NCBI GenBank assembly: GCA_902702965.1
Contig: CACRXP010000069.1
Coordinates: 1,593,245 to 1,657,244, forward strand
Length of the DNA stretch: 64,000 nt
Source of the DNA: Spirometra erinaceieuropaei
Lineage: Eukaryota; Platyhelminthes; Cestoda; Diphyllobothriidea; Diphyllobothriidae
Reading direction: 5' to 3'
The notes beneath the pieces were generated by a model. It had not been told where the DNA came from. It made no database searches and saw only the letters and a list, made by a program, of their open reading frames with translations. A program made the translations under genes and the position numbers. This document shows positions 47,373-59,160 of this stretch, piece after piece. Within the stretch, counting starts at the first letter, position 1. The number at the start of each line of letters is the position of its first letter.

Positions 47373-48544
47373 CTGTTTAAATGAGACAAAAGTTCACGAA
47401 ATACCAGTATACGCCTGACTTTCTTCCCGGAATGCGGTAGCCATCAAACAACCCAAACAAAATCAGCATTTTTAGCTACCTACGAGGCGAAGGGTCCGTA
47501 TGACGTAAAATTAGAAGAAATATGCGTCAATGCAGGTAAGTAGGACAAGCTGATTGGACAGTTATTTCCGAGAGCCACTAAAAATTAATTGGGCTCTTCA
47601 GGAAAGCCAACTGAGGTCGGGTCATAGTAGCTATTAGGATACTGTAACTTGCATAAGATGCATTCCAAAATCTTCTACCGAACTTCTGATTTTTATGAAA
47701 AACTAACCAAGTAGGCAGTTCATTTGTTCCGTTAATTTTTGCTTAATTATTCTAGAAATCGTTCGCAAACAGTTGTTTCCCTATTGCCTGTCTGTACTAA
47801 ATGATGTCTTTTAGCGGTTTGGTAGAAAAACATACATTTTTTATTTAAATGCGCGTGTAACCTAATGTTTGCGGTTGATCAGGTCTGATTTTTTGATTAG
47901 CGACTGAGGTGTCACATCAAGGAAACACGCAGAAAGTTATGGGGATGGCTATGACGTCTATGGCATCAAAAACCAAGTTGGAATGATTGTTCGAACATCA
48001 AGGCTGACAAGGACGGGATTTGCTACGACTTATTTTTGGGAGGAATTCTTTGGTCTGTGATTTCTAAAGAAGCCAGGCGATACGACTTCATGCAACTGTT
48101 GATAACCAGTAGCAAAAGTCCACCGAACTAAAGTTGGGCGTACTGATGAGTAGTCAATGAATTATTGTCTGAGAATGATCCAAGATTGTATCGAAATAAA
48201 TGTATGTCATATTTTGCACTTGATGGAATACTCGCGACTTTCAGTAGGATTTTAAGTACTTCAGTGCTTACCAACATCTAGTTATACTTGAGCCGAATTC
48301 TCCGTCTCCTACATGCCTGTCATATTGAATTCCATTCTCTAACTTTCTTCCAGAATGAGCGCTCATTTTGTCAGATTGTTCTTTTAGTATGGAGAGAAAT
48401 GTTGCAATTTGCCACCCTCGTACTATCATTGATTTCAGTAGGTAGTCTGTAATTTATCCTTTTTGTATTATTATTAATTTCAGTAGGTGTAATAAAGACG
48501 ACCGTGGAGGAATAAACGGAATGTGGAGTGAAGGGGGTACTTAC
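47373..48544. other. EndoU intron 3
   Basis: About 1.17 kb with no recognised repeat. A short TTTCAGTAGGT sequence is duplicated near 48,434 and 48,478. Confidence 0.5.
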
Positions 48545-48640
48545 TAGAATACACTGGCGAACTGCTCAATTTCTTAGCCTGTACTTCGCAGAGCTTCGCA
48601 GCTGACTGGTCCTTCCCTCGGTCGTTACGTGATACCTCAC
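48545..48640 (-). CDS. EndoU endoribonuclease, exon 3
   Basis: The exon is 96 nt with acceptor TGCATTGTGTCACTTCAG and donor TTCTA/GTAAGT, both good. It completes the Gly codon from exon 2 (G+GT) and leaves one base completed by exon 4 (A+AC, Asn). The peptide EVSRNDRGKDQSAAKLCEV...LSSSPVYS matches the EndoU segment with the D.A...LF-like and PTY-like positions just before the LLDNY block, although LF is replaced here (KLCEV). Confidence 0.75.
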
Positions 48641-48959
48641 CTGAAGTGACACAATGCATGATTTGTAAGGGTATGAAAAGTAACCATATAAACGCATATT
48701 GCCAAAGGAGAGCGTTTTTTTCTACTGAAGCTAAACTGTTTGGCCGAATGTTTACGAGGTTGGTGTCGGGGTTGAAGTCCGGAATCTTGCTGGTAATCAA
48801 CGGATGAGCGCATCTTCATGTGTATCGAGGCCATCTCTGGCAACTAGAGACCGTAACGATCCAACGAACTGCATCCGGTCTCTGTAGGAGTTTTTTGGAA
48901 GCACAAAGGTTCAAACGCAGACACTAGCTTTACATCAGTGGGTTTGGAATCGAGAGTGC

Positions 48960-49480
48960 GATGGATGCGCACGTCACCGGGTCGCACTCAAGCGTTCGGC
49001 CGTCAGTTTCGACGATGTCCACCGTGTGCTCCACAGCAAGGCGGAGCAGGGACGGTGACTTGTGCGTGAGTTAACTCATAGTGATGGTATACTTACACAG
49101 CATCTACTGCACTCTCTCTCTCTTCTCCACTCCCACCTGGACCCGCTGTCAAGGCAGGGTCAAGAAGACCGGAGGCGGGGAGAGGGCGCAGGTAGTTGGC
49201 GCGGCCGGAGCCGCACCTAGGCGTGCCATCACACCTCCTGGCCCACACAGCAAATGACCAAGATTTTTCGCCAACAATACCAACAGCACCAACACCCCAA
49301 CAGCAGCCAGAACGACGAGGATGACTGGGCAGCCATGCCCACCACCTGTGTGCCTAGCGGGAGCGCAAGCGCACCTACCGACAGGGAACCAGGTGTCAGG
49401 GGACTGCCAGTGCATACCAGGCTGCGAGAGCCATGGTTTGCTGATACTGGCATAGCACACGCTCCCAGACCTTTTGACCA
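48960..49480 (-). repeat. Dispersed repeat family A, longest copy
   Basis: On the minus strand it has all blocks of the family: CAAACCATGGCTCTCGCAGC, GCGCTTGCGCTCCCGCTAGG, a Leu/Val-coding GC-rich centre, CCGCCTCCGGTCTTCTTGAC, GAGAGAGTGCAGTAGATGC, ACTCACGCACAAGTCACC and GTGGACATCGTCGA. A minus ORF of 191 codons (49,149-49,724) runs through it and beyond. Its hydrophobic stretch comes from repetitive GC-rich DNA rather than an evident gene. Confidence 0.8.
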
Positions 49481-51407
49481 AACCCGCTCCGGGAGGCGCA
49501 GGCTCTACATCCTTGCTCGAGGAGGTTGAAGTATGTTTCCGTCGACGAACTGTGTAGGCAAAAATCTCGCCTACCCGGAGTGGCATGTGATGCATAAGGT
49601 AGGAAATAGAAGTCTTATACTGAACGGTTGCCCAAACCTCTTGCCCGCGGCATCGCAAGTAGGCATAACCGTACCTTTGTTCACCTACAGCGTCCTGATT
49701 GGTTAGCCTCTCGCGGAAGCACACGGGCGCTGGACCCAGCTAAAACGAACGACACCCCGTTACGTGACAGCATGCGTTTGGTGACAATTTATTTTTCAAA
49801 TCGCTGCAAAAACTTAATTTCGAACCTAGTAGTAGAACTTTAAGACTTCGAAGTTCATTCTGATCTTGGACCTACACTTCGGAATCTGTCAAATGTCGTC
49901 CTTTTTAATGCCGGGATCTCTAGAAAAAGCGGCGGAAGATGATGCAGAAGCTCACTGTTTAGTTGGACCCTAATCTGAAACTTGAGTGTGGCCGACCAAT
50001 AGCATCAAATTAACCAGTAAGGATGGCGCTAGTCCTTCCTTATCGAAAATGCTTTCCGATTACTGACCACATATAGCAATGGGTCAACTAAATAAACCTC
50101 TAGGCCATAGAAACAGGAGAAAGCGCGGTGTGTCTATTCTGTCTTCTATACAGGCCACAGAACAGCGCGCCCTGGAGAGTCACATAAAATTAGTTGTGAA
50201 CGCAGGCTCTCGTCTCCTGACGTCATCACTCGCACCTATGATTTCGTTAACTGTTGCAGTCCGGGGCCTTTTCGCAACTGCTGTGTGAAGAGGAATTTGG
50301 CCTGCAGCCAAACCAGGTGACCGTGATGCCGTGTTGACGGCCTTCACTAAGACTCTTGAACATGGTCGTCTGCCACTCTTTTGGCCGATTAAAAAGTCAC
50401 GAAATGGGCTGAATCACAGGAACGCCATGATTTTACAACCTACCTACTCATATTTTACCTCTACACACAATAACTCTTTGCCGGGTGTTCAACCTTTTTT
50501 TGAAAAATTAAGGCAAACAATGGATGTCAAGCTGTTTACAGATTATAAAGAGACGGAGAAGATTCAGGCGTAGTTCGTGATCGGAAGTAATTTGTATGAA
50601 AGAACATTATTCAGGGAGAAAGGGTACTTATGGTACAGGATCAGTATGAAGCCGCTAGCTTATGAGTGAGGTCGAGGCGACAGAACTGATTCGGACACAC
50701 AGTAGATCTGTGAAGAAGGCTGGAAGTGCTATAATATCCACTATCCAAATCCATTCAAAATGAGATTTTAGTACGCAACCACTGCTATGGACGACTTGGT
50801 TTCAGCAAATTTAGTTTTTACGTCTCGGAGGAGAATTATGACGTTCATGGGTCGGGTAACATGCACACTTGGCCCCTAGTCTCGTCGTCTCTGGCACCCC
50901 ATGGAGAACTGATCAATCGTTACGGGAGACGGCGCTTTTAAGACGAAGTAACAAAACTTGCTTATTCTCTGTTTTGTAAGATTATAACTGGCAGAAGATC
51001 TCCACCAAAAAGATGAAAGCCTTGAGACTCTTGTTAAGCCCTAAATCAAGTCAAATGTATGATCAAAACAGTTCATTGATCCTACGCCAAATCCAGCAAC
51101 TACATAACCGAACATACCTCAAAAGACAAGTACATCGGTAGGCGTAGACGGTCTACCTGATCATAAGAGCGACTGTGAGGTTAGTCCGTGTGTAAATTAC
51201 TCGTGTTGCCTTATTAAAAAGTAAATACATCGGATTCATTGACCGTTGAATTAGTTTCGAATTCACTGGGTACACTGCGCCTTTTAGGTCAACAAATTTG
51301 CGCACTTTTTACTTTTTCACTAACTGCACTTGCCTCCAATCCTTGAGCAGGGGGCTGGCTAATCTTCTCTGTATCGTTTCATTTTTGGTATATGTACCGC
51401 CGAAGCG

Positions 51408-51860
51408 AGGTGTGCAAGCATCTGCTATGTCAGGATCAGCAAATCATGGCTCTCGCATCCTGGGTGTGTACTGGTAGTTCTCCGCCACTTGGTTCCCTGC
51501 TGGTAGATGCGTTTGCGCTTCCGCTGGGTGTACAGGTCGTGTGCGCATGGTTGCCCATTCATCCTCTTCCTATGTCCCCTTGTTTTATTGTTTTTGGTCA
51601 AAATCCTGGTCAAATATTTGTTATGGACCAGGGGGGGGGGGTTGGTGGTACGCCTAAGTGCGGGTCCGGCTGCGCCAGCCACCTGCTCCATCTCCCGCCT
51701 CTTGTCTCCTTGACTCAGTCTTGTCAACGGGTTCAGGTGGGGACTAGAGACTGCGGTAGATTCTGCGCACTATAAACTAATTCACGCGCAAATCATCCTG
51801 CCTGCCCCGCCTTGCTGTGGAGCAAACAGTTGACCATCGTCTGGCACGACGGTCGAACGG
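51408..51860 (+). repeat. Dispersed repeat family A, copy 6
   Basis: A near full-length copy: CTGCTATGTCAGGATCAGCA, CATGGCTCTCGCATCC, GCGCTTCCGCTGGGTG, a run of ten G near 51,632, CGCCAGCCACCTGCTCC, CTATAAACTAATTCACGCGC and TGCTGTGGAGCA. ORFs over it are repeat-derived. Confidence 0.8.
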
Positions 51861-52283
51861 TCAACTGCATTTGGTGTTCCTACTAATTCGGAAAATCAAA
51901 TTTGCCGCTGGCTTGGATGTGAAAATCGTTTGCCTAGTCAAACTGTTATCTTCCACTTTACCATCTCATTTCCGGTGGACGAGGAAGGAGGCCACGGAGA
52001 TCTCAGAAAGTCCTCCAATATTACCAGGGGTATAGTTGACTTGGACTGACATTAAACTGTTCCAGCCTAGCGACTTCGGATCAGGCCGGCAGTTTAAAAC
52101 TACAAAAACTAGCTTCCAAAGACAGGCGTGCCAGCATGGTACTTCCTGAGCGTCCGTCTCATTCAATCAAGCGTATCTCAGATCATGGCCGCCCCGGACT
52201 GAAGTTGGGCAGGCATTAAAATAAAGCTCGAAATCCTGACACTTTGGCATAGGTCTACGGTCTCATACTCCGTTCTTTCAGTT

Positions 52284-53274
52284 CAGTGCGTGAACGATCT
52301 GATGAAATGTTACCGAAATTCTGAAATGCGTTTTCGATTAGGAAGGATTACTTATGTGGGGTTGTAATGTTGCTTATCATGCGCCAAAATGCTATGGTAT
52401 TTCGGACGCGCCAGGATGTCTGCTTTTGAATGCTCTTCTTTTCGACCTCACACAGAAGCCACACTTGGTAAAAAAAATGAATACTTTAGGAGCATGTACT
52501 TTTCACATCGATTTTCGATAATCCTATAAATTCAAATATTTTTATGGAAAACACGCACATAATATGCTTTCTTTTCTCTGTTTGGTAGAAAATAACATTG
52601 TCTTTACATTTTATACCCGAAGAAAACACATATTTAGGTTCTGAAAAAATTTCTAGTTATGAGATTTTGAAGACTATACCATGTCAATACGTACAGCGTC
52701 GCACATCTCCGTTTACCAGTGCTCCTCGTGAGACGTACAACATAATCCACATCCATTACCAAATTTTATGAAATCAACATAGTATCTAATTAAAGGCGTG
52801 AAGCCATATATGATTTTTCTTGTACGGAAAGCATACAACATGTAGACTGGAATCGCCAAATGGTAATGCAACGGCTGACCTGGCCTGAAATTCTTGGGGA
52901 ATCGGGAAACTTTTCCAGAACCTAAAAATGTGCTTTCTTCAGGTATAAAATGTAAAGACAACGTTGTTTTCTACCAAACAGACAAAAGAAAGCATATTCT
53001 GTGCGTGTTTTCCATATAAATATTTGAATTTATAAGATTATCGAAAATCGATGAGAAAAATACATGCTCCTTAAGTAGTCATTTTTTACCAAGTATGGCT
53101 TCTGTATGCGGTCGAAAAGAAATGCATTCAAAAGCAGACATCATGGCAAGTCCGAAATACCACGGATTTTTGGCGCATGATAAGCAACATTACAACCCCA
53201 CATAAGTAATCCTTCCTAATCGAAAACGCATTTCAGAATTTTGGTCAACATTTCATCAGATCGATCATGCACTG
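52284..53274. mobile_element. Foldback (MITE-like) element, subfamily 2, 991 bp
   Basis: Left end CAGTGCGTGAACGATCTGATGAAATGT and right end ACATTTCATCAGATCGATCATGCACTG are inverted with few mismatches. Long inverted arms share GAAATGCGTTTTCGATTAGGAAGGATTACTTATGT-like sequence. TA follows the right end; the left flank is TT. The terminal sequence differs from the 26 kb type copy (CAGTGC against CAGTAGG), defining a second subfamily that includes the element at 1-351. Confidence 0.8.
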
Positions 53275-53539
53275 TAAATTATTAGATACATCACTCTGCC
53301 TGGGAAATAATAAATCCCCTCGCACCTTGCGGCATTTGTTTCAAGTCGGACGTCAGTTAACTGAATGCGGTAAAATTACCTGGTCCTAATGCGGCTCCAC
53401 AACATTGTACTTTTAATGAATTTTCGAGATGATGATGCTAAACATGTGACAATTATGACCACAGATTACTTGTAGGAATTCATGCATCTCGGGATGAAAC
53501 ATGGAACAGTCTTTTTGTTTTGTCTAGGAAGAATATCAT

Positions 53540-53790
53540 TGCAGACAAAGACAAGAGAGACTGGAATGGCTATTTCTGGTTTATTGGCCGTCATCAGCCA
53601 TTCATACCCAACTCCGGGGTGAGGAACACATGGGGCTCGATTCCGCGACCTGTTGGTGTGAAGTGCAACACCCCTAACGACTGAACCATGGGCTCGTTGT
53701 CCTATTAGTTGTCGCTGTGCGGCTGCTGGCTGGGCTCGGAAGACAACCCCAAGGCACAACAGCGACGCCGTTCTACCACTGTTTGCCCTA
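53540..53790 (-). repeat. SINE family B (tRNA-derived), minus orientation
   Basis: The minus strand shows the pre-head segment GTTGTGCCTTGGGG...GGCTGCTGGC, an A-box-like CATGGTTCAGTCGTTAGGGG, a weakened B box (GCGGAATCGAGCCCC), then GGGTATGAATGGCTGATGAC and the CCATTCCAGTCTCTC tail. Confidence 0.75.
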
Positions 53791-54880
53791 TTTAGGCAAG
53801 CGAATTTGCATCGCCTCTCAGAAGATTTAAGGCCTTGAACTAATGTTGATTCTCTAACGAGGTTAGTAGATTTATGGCAACTGGTTTAAACTTCCATTTT
53901 TATTTTGTAATATTTTCAAGTACAGACAATAATAGCATTGTGCTTGGTGCAGAAGTATCTTTATTGCAAAATATAAATTGGTGTAGATCACAAGTGCCCT
54001 TATCTGGATCAATAATACAGACGGATAATGGTGTAAATCACCTGATGCGTGTATTTGGGCGGAATATCTTGAACGTTGAGGGCTTCGTCGAGTGATTGCT
54101 TAATAGTTAAAGTCAGACTAACCATACTTTCACGCGTCTTCTACGCTTATCACGAATCATACTGTTTTGAACTGGAGTATAGTTCACTGCCAGCAGTAAC
54201 AAAGCAGATGCGGTCGCACTAGACCCCTTTGTCTTTGGCAGTACACCTTACAGTTAGTGATTACTTGTCTCTGGGTACCCGCATGTGGCAGCCGTAGCTT
54301 TAAGCTACTCCCGCATACATGTCAATACTTCTGCGACTTAATTAAATGAAATGTAAGTCCCAACTGGGCAAGCAAATTATTTCAAGTTTGTCATAGGACT
54401 GAAATGCATCCATGTACCGGGACAGAAAGTTTGCGTGCGATGTGATTGGTTCATCGAACGGACATGTGGTTTCAAACCCAATATGACTTTGATACGCGCC
54501 CGGTTTTTGTTAGGGCATACTTACTAACCCCGGTTGAAATCGTGGCTTCCTTCAGCCTGAGAAGGATGTATTGCTGACGGCTACTGAAGGAATGCTGTTA
54601 ACAGCCAGTCGAACCGCCGGTATATTTGCCCCAACCACCTCTACCTCTGACGCATTCAAAGTGTCTATGCATGTATCCAAGACGCTGCAATACTTTAATA
54701 TAGTTGAAAGCAACCCACAAATTCTTAGCTTAAATTGGATAGGATTTGGTGCGATAACCGACCAAATCTAAGCTCCACATGCGGATCTTGCAGAGATTCT
54801 GTCGGGCTCTTCCTGTCCCTTAGTTTTCTTCAACAAAGCTTTCTGTTTACTGATGGTTTTTCGTTATACGGTTGATTGCA

Positions 54881-54901
54881 GGACCTCCGGGCCGGAGGTC
54901 C
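54881..54901. other. Perfect GC hairpin
   Basis: Ten-base arms (GGACCTCCGG / CCGGAGGTCC) with a one-base loop, in otherwise unremarkable intron sequence. Confidence 0.6.
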
Positions 54902-55479
54902 GCGTATTCCGCATAGGAGATCCGTCTGATAGGCAACCGCGCCTCTTATTTGAAGTTACCGCTAAGCCGAACTCGAAATTCCCATTGTTAACAGTGCAGA
55001 CGGGTATGCTCGAGCCATGAATACAGGAGTCACACGAAGCATTGACAAAGGGTGGCCTGTGTCTAGCGCACAGGCGGTATTGACCGCGCTGGAGCAAGAC
55101 GGATGTCAGTCTGGGTCACAGTACGCGTTAACCAGGCAACGCAGAGTCTGCGCATCCCATAACAAATGCTTCACGTGGGGATGCGGTGACACTTTTATGC
55201 GCAGGCTCACGAGGCGCCAATCTCTACGCCTACCAGATGTCTAACGGGATCGGACAGTGGGCTGGCACGGCAGATTGGACGGAGATTTAGGCAAACTCCG
55301 GGAAGCCATCCCCACGACGCTTCATCGCATTCCTTACTTTATGAAATCTGCCGTACTTGAATCTATTAGGACACGCTAAAAGTCGTGGCCCGTGAACTGA
55401 CTGAGTGATTCGGTCCATTTCAACCACAGTCAGGTAGCAGTGGCTTCTTCTAAAGGCAACCTTCGTGGCACTCTCTTGA

Positions 55480-55745
55480 ACGTGAGATCGAAGAGCCCGC
55501 AGGGCACAACGGGACGAGTGAGAACGATCGGTGAGCACCCCTCTACCATGACATATTCCCAATCGAAACCGACAGGACAACGAGCCCGTGGCTCAGGGGT
55601 TGGAGGCGCTGGACTTCTAACTGATTGGTCGCGAGTTCGAGCTCCGGGTGTTCCACACTTCGGGGTTAAGTATGACTGGCTGACGACGGCTAATAAGCCA
55701 GAAATGGTCATTCCAGTCTCCTTTGTTCTTGTCGGTAATAACAAC
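55480..55745 (+). repeat. SINE family B (tRNA-derived), best copy
   Basis: The A box TGGCTCAGGGGTTGG lies at 55,589-55,603 and the B box GAGTTCGAGCTCC at 55,633-55,645, spaced as in a tRNA. They are followed by GTATGACTGGCTGACGACGG and CATTCCAGTCTCC. Upstream lies the conserved AGCCCGCAGGGCACAACGGG segment. Internal RNA polymerase III promoters of this kind drive SINE transcription. Confidence 0.85.
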
Positions 55746-55884
55746 GGAGCAGCTGTCTGTGGAACCCCAGTTCACTACGCGGGGATCAGGTGGTGTGTGG
55801 CACTCATAGACGAGCCGTTTAACTCAGTCAGTTACTGCGTCCAAGCCACACCTTCCAGCTGTCCCGACCTTGCCTTACCATCGG

Positions 55885-56025
55885 GCCCGGGTGAGTGAGG
55901 GAGGAGAAAGTGCGGTACATGCTGTGCAAGTCCACCATTACTATAAACTAATTCACGCGCATGTCACGGTCCTGCGTTCAGTCTTCTGTCGGAGGCATGA
56001 CGGCCATCGTCGATAGCGATTGGCG
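55885..56025 (+). repeat. Dispersed repeat family A, copy 7 (3' part)
   Basis: GAGGGAGGAGAAAGTGCGGT, ACTATAAACTAATTCACGCG and a weak GGCCATCGTCGATAGCGA match the family core. It starts about 140 bp after the SINE B copy, in the same orientation. Confidence 0.7.
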
Positions 56026-56377
56026 GCCTGTCGTTGGCAAAGTAAGCACCAGGGCGAGCACAACAAACGTGCTCTCAAAACAGAGCCGTGCACAGGCCTC
56101 TTCAGTCACCCACAATGGGTAGCCAAATCCGTGCTTTGGAACGCGAGCTTATAAGTAAACAAACTGTTCACGAGGCCGGCAGGTTACATGCCTATCTTTA
56201 TTCTCCGCTTTACTTGTGTTCTTCAAAATGTATCGGCCTACGGCTAAAGGGCTTCTCATCAAAGTGTCGGGAATAATGACATTAACTTGGAGCTATCGCT
56301 ACGAAGCTGCCTTTCAGTACAAAAGTATGTCATATAAATCTCAATAGGAGTCCCAAACACCCTTAAAACGGGCTTAC

Positions 56378-56469
56378 CTTGCCAGTTAAGTTGTAATTCG
56401 GGACCCACAGCGATCCTGTCCTTATCGCTGTTCCAGAGGTTCGTGAATAGTTGATCCAACCGGGTTTCC
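56378..56469 (-). CDS. EndoU endoribonuclease, exon 2
   Basis: The exon is 92 nt. The acceptor TTTGTTATTCATAACAG and donor GGCAAG/GTAAGC are strong. It completes the Gly codon from exon 1 (GG+G) and leaves one base (G) for exon 3. The peptide ETRLDQLFTNLWNSDKDRIA and VGPELQLNWQ match the EndoU N-terminal pattern (LW..D.NR...G.dY.l..QGk). Confidence 0.8.
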
Positions 56470-58073
56470 CTGTTATGAATAACAAAAAGTACCTCATGCA
56501 CGACAGTGAACATTTGCAGAGTCTATATTCTCCCACAACTTTCCACTTTTCGACACTTTTAAATGATATGGAATTCGCGAACTCAACAAAACAGATTTGC
56601 ATGGCATGGCAAAATTATAGATCGTTGAATAACACCCAGAAAACTTTACTAAACACATAAACCCATCCTCTCATGAAAGTGCTCAGCTGTTTTCACCCCA
56701 GAATGAGATGAAAATCCTCGACGTCTGCTTTTCTCCAGCTGAACGTTGGTGCCTTGTGTTACTATTGTGTCAAGACGAAGGAAGGCATTAGTAATTTCTT
56801 CCGAAGCTATGCTCCCTGAAGATTCTTATTGGCTGTTATTTTTAAAAAGTCATCAGACTAACAATGAAAAACAAAATTTCGCGTCTGTGAACCGTCGTGG
56901 GGTTGACCAGTAACTTCGCAAAAGCAGAGAGGTCCGGCTTTCTTGGGGCATGGTACTTACATTGAGGTTGGGGTTATGGTTAAAATTAAGGTTTGGACAC
57001 GAAAATAAATGCCACCTGGAAGTTATATACATACATATAGCAGAGCATGCGCCATGCTGTCACCTTACTCCGTCATATTGTACAATAAAAATTTCGGGGC
57101 AGTTTCTGTCGGTCGTCGACTTTGGGAATATACGATAAATAACAGCAAAGGGCTGTCGTGTGAGTCGCTAGCGAGTATTTTCAACATTAGTCAGGTCATT
57201 CTCCGGACCAAAAGGGGTCTACAAGCAGGCAAAGGACGATTTTTTCTTCATACATTAGAAAGCACCAGTATATGCCCATGGGAAAACCTGTCAATGTTTC
57301 CTGAGAGGGCGAATAACAAAATGAATGAAGGAGTCCGGTTTTCGTAAGAAAAATGCTAGGACAAGGTTATGTTCAAATAGGAAAGTGATTAGGGAAATTT
57401 CTTTATCAAAAGAAGAGGGGGCGTTCACCGGGAGGGGTTTGTCTGATGTCCGAAGAGTGTCCGACCTAGTGAGTATATTGATTACAGGCTTTCATTTTGG
57501 AAGAGCATTTGCTTTTGGAATAAGGTTTTAGTTTTTACAAGCCTCTGAAGTCGGCGGGGTAAACATGCATGAAAACAAACGGCAAGATCTCATTTCGTAG
57601 TCCTACATCATAGGTGTCAGGGTTAGGGGTTGGGGTTACGTGTTGGGGGTCAAGGCGAGGAGTAAGGGGCTAAGGTTTATGGCTAGGGGTCAGTCGTTAG
57701 GGGTTGAGGTTAGGAGTTAGTGGTTAGGGGTAAGGGTTAGACTGGGGCTTTTCAACTGCAGGTAGGGCTACGAAATAAGATCCGACCGAACAAACTTTAC
57801 CGGATGCAACTTTCCGAAATAGTCGACACCTGACAGCCTGAAATACCATCACCTATAAATTACCAGTATTCAATAAAAAAATATTATTAGCTAATAACGA
57901 ATAATTTTTAGATCAAACTATTCCATATTGCGAGGAATGGTGGTTTCTTTGATACAGCCAGAACTTCGAGAATGTACGGCGGGTGTTCTGTGAGTTACGG
58001 ACGCTTTGAGCGAACTTTGTTACCTTTGATTAGATGGGTTACAACTGGCATATAGTGTAATATACTAACATAC
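56470..58073. other. EndoU intron 1
   Basis: 1.6 kb, including a second degenerate TTAGGG-like tract (57,612-57,747) and a small G-rich patch at 56,960-56,995. No gene was seen on the plus strand with support. Confidence 0.5.
57612..57747. repeat. Degenerate telomere-like tract 2
   Basis: Runs such as GGGTTAGGGGTTGGGGTTA and GTTAGGGGTTGAGGTTAGGA form drifting 6-7-nt G-rich repeats on the plus strand, more eroded than the tract at 46.5 kb. Confidence 0.65.
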
Positions 58074-58129
58074 CCGTAAGCTGTCGGTGTGACGTTGAGG
58101 AGGACAGCTGTCAGCACCACAATCCACAT
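58074..58129 (-). CDS. EndoU endoribonuclease, exon 1 (signal peptide)
   Basis: The ATG at 58,129 begins MWIVVLTAVLLNVTPTAY, a classic short signal peptide. The donor TACGG/GTATGT leaves GG, completed by G of exon 2. Mature protein would start about residue 19, directly at the EndoU domain. An in-frame upstream ATG at 58,189 would add 20 residues and bury the signal, so I prefer 58,129. The leader predicts a secreted enzyme, consistent with secreted EndoU proteins in other animals. Confidence 0.75.
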
Positions 58130-59160
58130 GTTGTGTAGGTAAATAGCGTTGGCACCGAGTGTGTGAATAAATGCGTTCTTCGTAACCAATAGGAAGACAG
58201 CTGCCTTTCGAATGGTTTCACGCGCGTAAATTCTTAGCAGTGGTTGTTTGAATGTACCCCAATGCAGGCGTGTGCGTCAGTTTGAACAAATCGGCGCCAA
58301 TGAACACATCTACTGACGCCTGCCACCGTTTATTCGTCTGACTGGCATCTGTGCTTTGGCTGTAGTTTTTTTTTCTTGAAGAGGAACTGAGCACCTATAA
58401 ACTGTGTCAACAGAATCAGTCACGTGTCCAGCGGGACAGACTTATACGCCTGGGAAGTCCTACCAAAACAAAATTGGGCGGAAGCCCAACAGGCGGCCAC
58501 AGTGAGAAATCCTCTCTAGGTGGGTCGGGTACAACGGGATGGCGGTTTTGAGGGGAAGACCGGGCGGGGCAAACGGCAAAGGGCACTGAATGTGCAGTTG
58601 GAAGCCAAAAAATGTTGGAAATCGCAGAAAAATAAATATTTGTTTTAATGAAGTCAAAAATAGGGGGAGGATGGCGCGCAAATAGGGAAAAGCGTAGGCA
58701 ATGACCAATCGAAGGAGGGCTGACTGGGGACGTGATGTGATTGGCGGCCGGGGCGAGTAAACCTGAACCGCCAAGCGGCTAACCAATGGGATCGTTGGCG
58801 CCGCATTTGAAGGTGGTGTGCATTAGGTGGACAGACAACGGACGATGAGCAAGGGAGACGCGAGGGGACAGCGGTGTACTGCGGTTGGGTAAGAGTATTT
58901 GAATAAACCGCCTATGACAATTGCGTCACTTCCCAGCCTCTTACTGACCCCCTCCTCAACCCCTCCCCATTTGTTAAGTCGGTGATCTCCACCGCATGCA
59001 CCGTTTAATACGCATAACGCAAACAATGTTTAGGATACCTGGACGTACTCCAACACCACCGCACCAACATACAGCAAGTCGGCAAACTCCCGAACTTGGC
59101 GGTCGCTGTTTTACGCGATTTGTAAGTATGCATGGTGAGAGCAGTTTATAGGCCTACGTA
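58130..59160. other. Upstream of the EndoU gene
   Basis: A minus ORF at 58,460-58,786 has no recognised domain. No promoter motif can be assigned. GC content rises to the right of about 58.7 kb. Confidence 0.4.

Larger units (their letters stand above)
48641..56377. other. EndoU intron 2, 7.7 kb, repeat-filled
   Basis: It contains family A repeats (49.0, 51.4 and 55.9 kb), a foldback element (52.3 kb) and two SINE B copies (53.5 and 55.5 kb), each listed separately. ORFs at 50,331-50,573 and 55,017-55,244 show no recognisable domain. Confidence 0.6.

Noticed and set aside
49149..49724. 191-codon minus ORF with a Leu/Val-rich, membrane-like stretch
   Set aside because: Most of it is a family A repeat, and the other copies do not keep the frame. 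Repeat-derived ORF.
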